This document shows, one piece after another, positions 1-6,414 of a DNA stretch of 8,434 nucleotides (positions are counted from its first letter, which is position 1; each line of letters begins with the position of its first letter). The notes below the pieces were generated by a model that was given only the letters and a program-made list of their open reading frames with translations, made no database searches and was not told the origin of the DNA. The DNA comes from Actinomycetota bacterium (GTDB lineage: Bacteria; Actinomycetota; Actinomycetes; Actinomycetales; Cellulomonadaceae), in assembly GCA_018898235.1 (NCBI GenBank), contig JAHIJU010000390.1, forward strand, positions 1 to 8,434. Reading direction: 5' to 3'. The position numbers and the translations under genes are program-made.

Positions 1-320
1 GCGAACACGTACTTGGGCTGGAAGTGGATGTCGGCGATCACCGGGATCTGGCTCTTGCGGGCGATGGCCGGCAGCGCATCGGCGTCGTCCTGGCTGGGGA
101 CGGCCACCCGGACGATGTCGCAGCCCGCGGCGGTCAGCTCGGCGATCTGCTGCAGCGTCGCGTTGATGTCGGTGGTCGGCGTCGTGCACATCGACTGGAT
201 CGACACGGGCGCATCGCCGCCGACCTCGACCTTGCCGACGCGGATCTTGCGACTGGGGCGGCGCGGGGCCAGGACGGCGACGGGCGCGGCGGGCATGCCG
301 AGGGAGACTGGGGTGGTCAC
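1..320 (-). CDS. ispG: IspG (GcpE), 4-hydroxy-3-methylbut-2-enyl diphosphate synthase, N-terminal part
   Basis: Iron-sulfur enzyme of the cytosolic MEP pathway; it reductively converts 2-C-methyl-D-erythritol 2,4-cyclodiphosphate to HMBPP, the penultimate step towards IPP/DMAPP. Only the first 106 codons are present; the gene runs off the left edge, so the [4Fe-4S] cysteines of the C-terminal domain cannot be seen. The visible part is the start of the TIM-barrel domain: RKIRVGKVEVGGDAPVSIQS at about residues 24-43, then INATLQQIAELTAAGCDIVR at 52-71 and QIPVIADIHFQPKYVF at 91-106, all highly characteristic of IspG. I chose the GTG at 318-320. The ATG 8 bases upstream opens a frame that stops at once (ATG CTC GGG TGA), and the next in-frame ATG is codon 9. 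A weak GGTGGGA lies 10 bases upstream. A GACAAT six bases before the GTG could instead be the -10 box of a leaderless transcript. It lies 58 bases downstream of rseP, the usual actinobacterial order. Confidence 0.95.
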   Translation of the reverse strand, partial: MTTPVSLGMPAAPVAVLAPRRPSRKIRVGKVEVGGDAPVSIQSMCTTPTTDINATLQQIAELTAAGCDIVRVAVPSQDDADALPAIARKSQIPVIADIHFQPKYVF

Positions 321-357
321 CCGAGCATTGTCCCACCGTCGCCCGCGGCAACGCGGC

Positions 358-377
358 CCGGGCGCCGGTGCGCCCGG
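358..377 (-). terminator. GC-rich hairpin directly after rseP stop (terminator or processing stem)
   Basis: A perfect 8-bp inverted repeat (CCGGGCGC, four-base loop, GCGCCCGG) starts one base after the rseP stop codon and ends 37 bases before the ispG start. There is no T-tract on either strand. GC-rich stems without a U-run can terminate transcription in high-GC actinobacteria, but the stem could equally be an mRNA-stabilising or attenuating element inside an rseP-ispG transcript. The structure is seen; the function is inferred. Confidence 0.45.
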
Positions 378-378
378 C

Positions 379-1698
379 TCAGCCCAGCCGGACGGGGTTG
401 ACGATGTCCGCCCACACCAGGAGCAGCCCCATCCCGCCGAGCACCACGAACATCGCATACGACAGCGGCATGAGCCGGGCCGTGTCCGCGGGCCGGGGGC
501 GGGTCCGACCGCGCACCCGCGCCACCTGGCGGCGCGCGCCCTCCCACAGCGCAGCGGCGATGTGACCGCCGTCCAGGGGCGGCAGCGGGATCATGTTGAA
601 CACGAACAGCGACACGTTGAGGGCCGCCAGCATCTGCAGCAGGCTGAAGATCCGCAACGAGTCGTCGATCCCGGCGCCCTGGACCGAGGCGACCTCACCC
701 GCGATGCGACCGACGCCGACGATGCCGATGACGCTCGTGGCGTCCCGCGGCTGCCCGGTGAACGTGGAGTACGCGACCTGCCACACCCGTTCGGGCAGTG
801 TGAGGACGATCGCGGCGGTCTGCCGCGTGGTGTCGGCCACCGCGCCGGGGACCGACCAGATCGACTGGCGCGCCATCGCGGACAGCGGTGCGATCCCGAT
901 GTAGCTCGACTGCGTGACGACGGCGGCGCCCGAGGCGTCGGTCACGGCGTTCCCGGCGGTGTCCACGGCCGTCTGGCTGCGCAGCACGGGGGTCACGGTC
1001 AGCTCGACCCGGCTGCCGTCCCGGTCCACCACCACCGGGACCGGGTCGGTCCCCGAGGCACGGATGGCGGTCACCAGCTCGGCCCAGGTGGACACCTGCT
1101 TCCCGTCCCAGGACGCGATGGTGTCGCCGTCCTGCACCCCGGCCAGGGCGGCGGGCGAGACGGCGTCGTCGCTGGTGCAGGTGGTCTGCGACGTCGCGGT
1201 CGCGGGCAGCACGCACTGCTTGACGTCGCCGACGGTGAGCGTCGGCCCCTCGACCCCGATCCCGACCAGCGCGATCGCCATCAGCACGAACGCGATGACG
1301 AGGTTCATCACCGGGCCGCCGAACATGACGACGAGCTTCTTGGGCGTGGACAGCCGGTAGAACGCCCGGCCGTCCTCACCGGGACGGATCTCCTCGGCAC
1401 TGGCCTCACGCGCGTCGGCCGCGAGCCGGCCGGCCCAGCCGCGCGGTTCGGACGCCCCGACCGCATCCCCCGTCGGGTACATGCCGACCAGGCGCACGTA
1501 GCCGCCCAGCGGGATCGCCTTGAGCCCGTACTCGGTCTCCCCGCGGGTGCGCGACCACAGCGTCGGGCCGAAGCCCACCATGTACTGGCTGACCCGCACC
1601 CCGAAACGCTTGGCCGGGACCATGTGACCCACCTCGTGCAGCGCGATCGAGGCGAGCACCACCACCAGCGAGACCAGCACGCCGACCACGTACGCCAT
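379..1698 (-). CDS. rseP: RseP/Rip1-family site-2 zinc metalloprotease (M50B), membrane
   Basis: Intramembrane protease that cleaves membrane-anchored substrates, typically anti-sigma factors, after a first extracytoplasmic cut. The protein has 439 residues, normal for the family. An N-terminal membrane helix (about 2-20) runs straight into the zinc motif HEVGH at 21-25 (catalytic Glu22). A conserved EYGLKAIPLGGYVRLVGM stretch follows at 56-73, a second helix at about 120-147, one PDZ domain in the extracytoplasmic loop (about 178-240), and a helix ending in NMIPLPPLDGGH at 368-379, whose Asp376 is the third zinc ligand. A last helix lies at about 410-431. Cys162 and Cys174, before the PDZ domain, could form an extracytoplasmic disulfide. 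The ATG start was chosen because GGAGG sits four bases upstream and the first helix must begin there; the longer reading frame to 1800 adds 34 residues of non-conserved sequence. Neighbours are ispG downstream and an MCP gene upstream, where M. tuberculosis has dxr. Confidence 0.95.
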   Translation of the reverse strand: MAYVVGVLVSLVVVLASIALHEVGHMVPAKRFGVRVSQYMVGFGPTLWSRTRGETEYGLKAIPLGGYVRLVGMYPTGDAVGASEPRGWAGRLAADAREASAEEIRPGEDGRAFYRLSTPKKLVVMFGGPVMNLVIAFVLMAIALVGIGVEGPTLTVGDVKQCVLPATATSQTTCTSDDAVSPAALAGVQDGDTIASWDGKQVSTWAELVTAIRASGTDPVPVVVDRDGSRVELTVTPVLRSQTAVDTAGNAVTDASGAAVVTQSSYIGIAPLSAMARQSIWSVPGAVADTTRQTAAIVLTLPERVWQVAYSTFTGQPRDATSVIGIVGVGRIAGEVASVQGAGIDDSLRIFSLLQMLAALNVSLFVFNMIPLPPLDGGHIAAALWEGARRQVARVRGRTRPRPADTARLMPLSYAMFVVLGGMGLLLVWADIVNPVRLG

Positions 1699-1702
1699 CT
1701 GT

Positions 1703-1707
1703 CCTCC
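1703..1707 (-). promoter_or_regulatory. Ribosome binding site of rseP, next to a small hairpin
   Basis: GGAGG lies four bases before the rseP ATG (1698) and fixes that start. Just upstream is a 5-bp stem with a four-base loop (1708-1721, GTCCG/CGGAC), and beyond it a second GGAGG (minus strand, 1721-1725). The stem abuts the binding site and might modulate access to it, but it is short and I have no evidence that it does. Confidence 0.7.
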
Positions 1708-1766
1708 GTCCGAGCGCGGACCTCCATTGTCACCCGTCCGGCTGGCGATCGGCTGAGCGGCGCGGT

Positions 1767-1797
1767 CCGGGCCGGCGGTCCCACACCCCCGGCCCGG
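1767..1797 (-). terminator. Likely terminator hairpin after the MCP gene
   Basis: A 9-bp perfect inverted repeat (CCGGGCCGG at 1767-1775, CCGGCCCGG at 1789-1797) with a 13-base loop begins eight bases past the MCP stop codon on the minus strand. No T-tract follows. Its position right after a stop codon, and the 68 bases left between it and rseP, fit a terminator separating the MCP and rseP transcripts. I found no convincing rseP promoter in the remaining gap (a GACAAT occurs near 1729 but has no good -35 partner). Confidence 0.5.
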
Positions 1798-1805
1798 CAC
1801 CGCCC

Positions 1806-3452
1806 TCAGTACCGGAAGCGGCTGACGCGGTCCCGCAGCTCGTCCGACAGTGCGGCCATCTCGGACACGGACGCGCCCATCCGGCCGATCGTCTGCACGC
1901 TGGCCGACGCACCGGCCGCGATCTCGGTGATCGTGCCGGTGATCTCCCCCGAGCCGGTCGCGGCCTGCGCCACACCCCGGCTGATGTCGGCGGTGGTGGC
2001 GCTCTGCTCCTCGACCGCGCTGGCGATCGAGGTCTGGTAGTCGTTGATCGACGAGACGATGGTGCCGATCTGGCCGATCGCATTCACCGCGCCTCGCGTG
2101 TCGGCCTGGATCGCCTCGACCCGGCGGGCGATGTCACCCGTTGCCCGGGCCGTCTCGCGCGCAAGGTCCTTGACCTCCCCGGCGACCACGGCGAACCCCT
2201 TGCCCGCCTCACCCGCCCGCGCGGCCTCGATTGTCGCGTTGAGTGCGAGCAGGTTGGTCTGCTCCGCGATCGAGGTGATGACCTTGACGACATCGCCGAT
2301 CTCGGCCGAGGAGGTCCCGAGCTTGGCGACCTGGAGGTTCGTGGCCGCAGCCACCTCGGTCGCCTCGGCGGCCACCTTGGCCGCCGCCGCCGCGCTCTGG
2401 GCGATCTCACCGATGGAGGCGCCCATCTGCTCGGCGCCGGCCGCCACCGCCTGGACGTTGCGGGTGACCAGCCCGGCGGCGTCCACCAGGGCCGCGGCCT
2501 GCGCACTGGTCTGGTGCGAGCCGGCGGACACCTCGTGCGAGGCGCCGGTGAGCTGCTGCGAGGAGGTCGCGACGGTGCGGGCCGACTCGGCGATGCCACC
2601 GATGGTCTCGCGCAGCGCCGCGGTCGCGTCGTCGAGGGCACGCGCGGTGCGCCCGATCTCGTCGTCACCGGTCACCTGCGAGCGCACGGTGAGGTCGCCG
2701 ACCGCGAGCGCCGAGGCGACCGTGGACACCCCGTCGAGCCGGCGGCGCATCCGACTGGCGACCTGCAACCCGACCGACGCCGACAGCACCGCGCCGACGA
2801 CGAGGCTGGCGACGATCAGCCAGGTCCGACTCCGGCCGAGCGCCGCGGCCCGCACGTCCGCCGCATGGGACTCCTCGACCTGCATCTGGACCAGGCTCTC
2901 GATCCCGTCGGTGACGGCCTTCCCGATCGGCGCGGTCTCGTACTGCAGGGCGACGGCCTTGCTGCTGTCCCCCGCGGCCTTGGCGGTGGCCGTCTGCGCG
3001 ATCTTGTCCTGGTAGGCGGCCAGGTTCGTCAGCACGTCCTGCACGGTCGAGGACTGCTCGGCGCTGAGGCCCGGCTGGGCCCGGTACTGCTCGCCCAGGG
3101 CGCCGACCTGCGCCAGCGCCGCGTCCCGGGCGTCGGTGTAGCCGCCGATGGTCCCGGCATCGGCCTTGACCACCTCCTGGTACAGGGCCGTCACGGTGTT
3201 CTGCCGCGCGGTGACCATCTGGTACCGCATCTCACCGGCCAGCGCGGTCCCCGTCACGTCCTGGGTGTACATCCGGTGGGCCACGTCGGCCATCTGCCGG
3301 ACGGCGAGGACCGACACCCCGCCGACCACGGCTGTGACCAGCAGTGCCAGGCCCACGGTGAGCAGGATCTTGGCGGTGAAGCCGAGACCCCCTCGCCGTA
3401 GCCCCCGTCGGGTCCGACGGACGGTCGTGGTGGTCTCGGTGCTGCTCGTCAT
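1806..3452 (-). CDS. Methyl-accepting chemotaxis protein (transmembrane chemoreceptor)
   Basis: Chemoreceptor that senses a ligand outside the membrane and controls CheA/CheW at its cytoplasmic tip. The protein has 548 residues: a short basic cytoplasmic N-terminus, TM1 at about 28-50, an extracytoplasmic helical region at about 51-209 (Ala/Gln-rich, looks like a four-helix-bundle sensor of the 4HB_MCP/TarH kind), TM2 at about 211-231, HAMP at about 232-284, and a long coiled-coil signalling domain to the C-terminus. The signalling hairpin tip is unmistakable: IAEQTNLLALNATIEAARAG at 395-414 followed by GKGFAVVAGEVKDLA. It ends in RFRY with no CheR/CheB-binding pentapeptide. The ATG at 3450-3452 has AGGGAG seven bases upstream; the same frame stays open to 3662, but that extension is Arg-rich, lacks family features and overlaps the regulatory region. 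It is transcribed divergently from gabT. The ligand is unknown. No other chemotaxis gene is visible. Confidence 0.93.
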   Translation of the reverse strand: MTSSTETTTTVRRTRRGLRRGGLGFTAKILLTVGLALLVTAVVGGVSVLAVRQMADVAHRMYTQDVTGTALAGEMRYQMVTARQNTVTALYQEVVKADAGTIGGYTDARDAALAQVGALGEQYRAQPGLSAEQSSTVQDVLTNLAAYQDKIAQTATAKAAGDSSKAVALQYETAPIGKAVTDGIESLVQMQVEESHAADVRAAALGRSRTWLIVASLVVGAVLSASVGLQVASRMRRRLDGVSTVASALAVGDLTVRSQVTGDDEIGRTARALDDATAALRETIGGIAESARTVATSSQQLTGASHEVSAGSHQTSAQAAALVDAAGLVTRNVQAVAAGAEQMGASIGEIAQSAAAAAKVAAEATEVAAATNLQVAKLGTSSAEIGDVVKVITSIAEQTNLLALNATIEAARAGEAGKGFAVVAGEVKDLARETARATGDIARRVEAIQADTRGAVNAIGQIGTIVSSINDYQTSIASAVEEQSATTADISRGVAQAATGSGEITGTITEIAAGASASVQTIGRMGASVSEMAALSDELRDRVSRFRY

Positions 3453-3459
3453 TGATATG

Positions 3460-3465
3460 CTCCCT
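3460..3465 (-). promoter_or_regulatory. Ribosome binding site of the MCP gene
   Basis: AGGGAG on the minus strand, seven bases before the ATG at 3452, decides this start against the in-frame extension upstream. Confidence 0.7.
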
Positions 3466-3523
3466 GCTCGTCCCGGGCCCTCGGCTCCTGGGCCCTGTCG
3501 ATCTGATCGCCCGACAACCCGGC

Positions 3524-3541
3524 GACTAAAGCGGTTTAGTC
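3524..3541. promoter_or_regulatory. Perfect palindrome in the divergent promoter region (candidate operator)
   Basis: GACTAAA, the four-base spacer GCGG and TTTAGTC form a 7-bp perfect dyad. It is strikingly AT-rich for this genome and lies 72 bases upstream of the MCP start and 178 bases upstream of gabT. Each arm reads TTTAGT on one strand, a 4/6 match to a -10 hexamer, so the dyad could overlap an MCP promoter; no good -35 sits 17 bases before it. This arrangement fits a dimeric regulator's binding site. The dyad is seen; regulator and function are inferred. The rest of 3453-3718 shows no credible gene. Confidence 0.45.
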
Positions 3542-3683
3542 CATCACCGCGAGGATTCACTCGGACGGCGCATCCTCGCCGCCGCCGAACCCGCCGCACG
3601 AGCGACGCCCCCTCGATCGCCGCACACTCCCCCGCGCGCCGATCAGCAAACCGTCCGACCACCGGAATCCGCGGTCCTGGCGC

Positions 3684-3712
3684 TACACAACCGATGAGAA
3701 GCGCACTACGGT
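3684..3712 (+). promoter_or_regulatory. Candidate promoter of the gabT operon, leaderless arrangement
   Basis: TACACA (4/6 match to TTGACA) at 3684-3689, a 17-base spacer, then TACGGT (TANNNT type) at 3707-3712. The GTG start of gabT follows after six bases (3719), about where transcription would begin, and no Shine-Dalgarno sequence stands at a working distance (the only purine run, GAGAAG, is 17 bases away). This is the pattern of actinobacterial leaderless mRNAs. It rests on sequence pattern alone. Confidence 0.45.
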
Positions 3713-3718
3713 CGTGCC

Positions 3719-5062
3719 GTGCCCACGCAATCCGTCGCTGTCGAACAGTCCCGCTCCGTCCGCACCGCCATCCCCGGCCCGGCCTCGCTCGCCCTCGCCG
3801 AGCGCCGACGCTCCGTGGTCAGCGCCGCGGTCGGATCCTCCGTCCCGGTCTGGGCGGCCAGGGCCGGCGGTGCGATCGTCGAGGACGTCGACGGCAACCG
3901 GCTCATCGACCTGGGCGCCGGGATCGCGGTCACCTCGGTCGGCGCCTCGCACCCGGCCGTCGTCGCCGCCGTGCAGGAGCAGGTGGCCGCGTTCACCCAC
4001 ACCTGCTTCATGGTGACGCCGTACGAGAGCTACGTCGCCGTCGCCGAGGCGCTGTCCCGGGTCACCCCCGGCGACCACGAGAAGCACTCGGTGCTCGTCA
4101 ACTCCGGGGCGGAGGCGGTCGAGAACGCCGTCAAGATCGCCCGCCGGGCCACCGGCCGACCGGCCGTCCTCGTGCTCGACCACGCCTACCACGGCCGCAC
4201 GAACCTCACGATGGCGATGACCGCCAAGGCCATGCCCTACAAGACGGGCTTCGGGCCGTTCGCGGGCGAGATCTACCGGGTTCCCGCGTCCTACCCGCTG
4301 CGCGACCCGGCAGGCATGACCGGCGAACAGGCGGCGCGGCGGCTCATCGAGACGGCCGAGCGGCAGATCGGCACCGACCAGATCGCCGCGCTGGTCGCCG
4401 AACCGATCCTCGGCGAGGGCGGGTTCCTGGTGCCCGCGCCCGGCTTCTGGCCCACGCTGCGCGAGTGGACCACCGCCCACGGCATCGTCCTGGTGGCCGA
4501 CGAGGTGCAGTCCGGCTTCGCCCGCACGGGGGCGATGTTCGCGATCGAGCACGAGGGCGTGGTCCCCGACCTGATCACGACGGCCAAGGGCATCGGCGGC
4601 GGGATGCCGCTGGCGGCCGTCACCGGCCGTGCCGACCTCATGGACGTCGTGCACGGCGGCGGGCTCGGTGGCACCTTCGGCGGCAACCCGGTGGCCTGCG
4701 CCGCGGCGCTCGCCACGATCGACGTGTACGAGCGCGAGAACCTGCCTGCCGCCGCCCGCGCCATCGAGGCCACGGTGACGGCACGCCTGCGCGAGGTCGC
4801 CACGCGGGTCCCCGCGATCGCCGAGGTCCGCGGGCGCGGGGCCATGCTCGCGCTGGAGCTCGTGAAGCCGGGCACGCTCGAGCCCGACAAGGCCGCCGCC
4901 AACGCCGTCGCGGCGGCCTGCCTGGCGCAGGGCGTCCTGGTCCTCACCTGCGGCAGCTGGGGAAACGTGATCCGGCTGCTCCCGCCGCTGGTCATCGAAC
5001 CGGCGCTGCTCGACGACGCGCTCGACGTGCTCACCGCAGCGCTCGAAGGACTCGCCGGATGA
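3719..5062 (+). CDS. gabT: 4-aminobutyrate aminotransferase, class III PLP enzyme
   Basis: Cytosolic PLP-dependent aminotransferase that moves the omega-amino group of GABA (and often 5-aminovalerate or related amines) to 2-oxoglutarate, giving succinate semialdehyde and glutamate. Its 447 residues are normal length. Family marks in order: DGNRLIDLGAGIAVTSVGASHP at about 58-79, the PLP-phosphate motif NSGAEAVENAVKIAR at 128-142, YHGRTN at 157-162, EPILGEGG at 228-235, DEVQSGFARTG at 261-271 (Asp261 binds the pyridine nitrogen), and TTAKGIGGGMPLAAV at 287-301, with Lys290 as the Schiff-base lysine. GGTFGGNPVACAAAL and a C-terminal NVIRLLPPL complete the fold. All key residues are present, so it should be active. 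The GTG start fits the expected N-terminus and the leaderless promoter. It is first in a three-gene operon and its stop overlaps the next start (ATGA). Other omega-amino acids remain possible substrates. Confidence 0.93.
   Translation: MPTQSVAVEQSRSVRTAIPGPASLALAERRRSVVSAAVGSSVPVWAARAGGAIVEDVDGNRLIDLGAGIAVTSVGASHPAVVAAVQEQVAAFTHTCFMVTPYESYVAVAEALSRVTPGDHEKHSVLVNSGAEAVENAVKIARRATGRPAVLVLDHAYHGRTNLTMAMTAKAMPYKTGFGPFAGEIYRVPASYPLRDPAGMTGEQAARRLIETAERQIGTDQIAALVAEPILGEGGFLVPAPGFWPTLREWTTAHGIVLVADEVQSGFARTGAMFAIEHEGVVPDLITTAKGIGGGMPLAAVTGRADLMDVVHGGGLGGTFGGNPVACAAALATIDVYERENLPAAARAIEATVTARLREVATRVPAIAEVRGRGAMLALELVKPGTLEPDKAAANAVAAACLAQGVLVLTCGSWGNVIRLLPPLVIEPALLDDALDVLTAALEGLAG
5045..5050 (+). 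promoter_or_regulatory. Ribosome binding site of the second aminotransferase, inside gabT
   Basis: GAAGGA inside the last codons of gabT, eight bases before the ATG at 5059. It supports that start, although the same frame is open far upstream to 3148. Confidence 0.65.
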
Positions 5063-6414
5063 CGTCGCCCGACCCGACCCGGGTACGTGAGCTCATCGCC
5101 ACCGAGTCGGCCGCGCTGGCTGCCGCGCACCCGCAGTGCGCGCGGCTCGCCGCGCAGGGCCGGGCCCACCTGACCTACGGCGTGCCGATGTCCTGGATGG
5201 CCAAGTGGCCGGGGCCGTTCCCGCTGTCGGTCGCGCAGGCCCACGGCGCACACTTCACCTGCGCCGACGGGATCGACCACGTCGACCTCTGCCTGGGCGA
5301 CACCGGCGCGATGTGCGGGCACGCCCCGGCGGCCACGGTGGCCGCGATCACCGCGCAGGTGCCGCACGGCCTCACCGCGATGCTGCCCACGCCGGACGCG
5401 GCCGCGGTCGCCCGGCTGCTCGCCGACCGGTTCGGCGTCCCACGCTGGCAGCTCACCCTCACGGCCACTGACGCCAATCGGCACGTGCTGCGCTACGCCC
5501 GGCACCTGACCGGCCGGTCGAAGGTCGTCGTCATGGACTTCTGCTACCACGGCACCGTCGACGAGGCGTTCGCGACCCTGGACGCCCAGGGCCGCACGGT
5601 GGCCCGCCGCGGGAACATCGGCGCCCCGGTCGACCCGGCGCTCACGACGATCGTCGTGCCGTTCAACGACGCCGACGCCCTGGCCGCAGCCCTGGCAACC
5701 GGTGACGTCGCGGCCGTGCTGATGGAGCCGGCGCTCACCAACATCGGCATCGTGCTGCCCGACCCGGGGTACCTCGACGAGGTCCGCCGCCTCACCCGAC
5801 AGGCCGGTGCCTGGTGGGTGGTCGACGAGACCCACACGCTGTGCGCGGGCTACGGCGGGTGCACCCGGGCGTGGGGGCTGGACCCCGATGTCGTCGTGAT
5901 CGGCAAGACCATCGGGGGTGGTGTGCCGATCGGCGCGTTCGGCATGACCGAGACCCTCGCCCGGGCCATCGAGGAGCGCATCGTCCTGGAGGACATCGAC
6001 GTGGGCGGGGTGGGCGGCACGCTGGCGGGCAACGCGCTGTCGACCGCTGCGGCCCGGGCCACGCTCGACCAGGTGCTGACCGCCGAGGCGTTCGACCGCA
6101 TGACCGCGCTGTCGAACCGCTGGGCGGACGGCGTGCAGCAGGTGCTCGACACCGTCGGGCTCGGCTGGCACGTGACGCGGCTCGGTGCGCGTGCCGAGTA
6201 CGCCTTCAGTCCGCAACCGCCGCATGACGGGGCCCAGGCCGCCGCCGACGACGACTTCGAGCTGCAGCAGTACCTGCACCTGCAGGCGCTGGTGCGGGGG
6301 GTGCTCCTCACGCCGTTCCACAACATGGCCCTCATGAGCCCGGCCACCACCCAGGCCGATGTCGACGCTCACACCGCCGCGTTCGCCGCGGCCGCCCGGG
6401 CGCTGACCGCGTGA
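5059..6414 (+). CDS. Class III PLP aminotransferase, GSAM / beta-amino-acid transaminase-like
   Basis: PLP-dependent fold-type I enzyme, 451 residues, closest in layout to glutamate-1-semialdehyde aminomutase-like and beta-amino-acid transaminases; the substrate is unknown. An N-terminal segment MSWMAKWPGPFPLSVAQAHG (44-63) and LCLGDTGAMCGHAP (77-90) match that group's opening. A class III fold is shown by FCYHGTVDEAF (161-171), MEPALTNIG (222-230), VVDETHTLCAG (254-264, Asp256 for the pyridine nitrogen) and IGKTIGGGVPIGAFGM (281-296, Lys283 as Schiff-base lysine). The C-terminus YLHLQALVRGVLLTPFHNMA resembles the subunit end of GSAM-type enzymes. Oddities: the usual SGTEAN phosphate loop reads TATDAN (135-140), and the usual DEV(M/Q)-type motif reads DETHT. 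Catalytic Lys and Asp are kept, so activity with an unusual substrate is plausible. It overlaps gabT by four bases (ATGA) and the next gene by four (GTGA), so the three are probably translated together. It is not a heme-pathway hemL: the context is amine catabolism. Confidence 0.85.
   Translation: MTSPDPTRVRELIATESAALAAAHPQCARLAAQGRAHLTYGVPMSWMAKWPGPFPLSVAQAHGAHFTCADGIDHVDLCLGDTGAMCGHAPAATVAAITAQVPHGLTAMLPTPDAAAVARLLADRFGVPRWQLTLTATDANRHVLRYARHLTGRSKVVVMDFCYHGTVDEAFATLDAQGRTVARRGNIGAPVDPALTTIVVPFNDADALAAALATGDVAAVLMEPALTNIGIVLPDPGYLDEVRRLTRQAGAWWVVDETHTLCAGYGGCTRAWGLDPDVVVIGKTIGGGVPIGAFGMTETLARAIEERIVLEDIDVGGVGGTLAGNALSTAAARATLDQVLTAEAFDRMTALSNRWADGVQQVLDTVGLGWHVTRLGARAEYAFSPQPPHDGAQAAADDDFELQQYLHLQALVRGVLLTPFHNMALMSPATTQADVDAHTAAFAAAARALTA

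Noticed and set aside
13..2040. Long plus-strand open frame across ispG, rseP and the MCP end
   Set aside because: Its translation is rich in Arg/Gly/His/Pro with no domain, and it lies opposite three genes with clear conserved motifs. It is a high-GC shadow.
3490..3545. FliA/WhiG-type motility promoter upstream of the MCP
   Set aside because: GGCGATCA on the minus strand matches GCCGATAA at six of eight bases, but 15 bases upstream there is only TTTA instead of TAAA. It is too weak to call.
3453..3662. 70-residue N-terminal extension of the MCP
   Set aside because: It is Arg-rich, unlike chemoreceptor N-termini, contains the palindrome region, and a good RBS precedes the ATG at 3452.
3148..5058. 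Upstream extension of the second aminotransferase frame
   Set aside because: The frame is open for 637 codons before the ATG, but the sequence is Arg-rich and overlaps gabT in another frame; an RBS and the ATGA overlap mark the true start at 5059.
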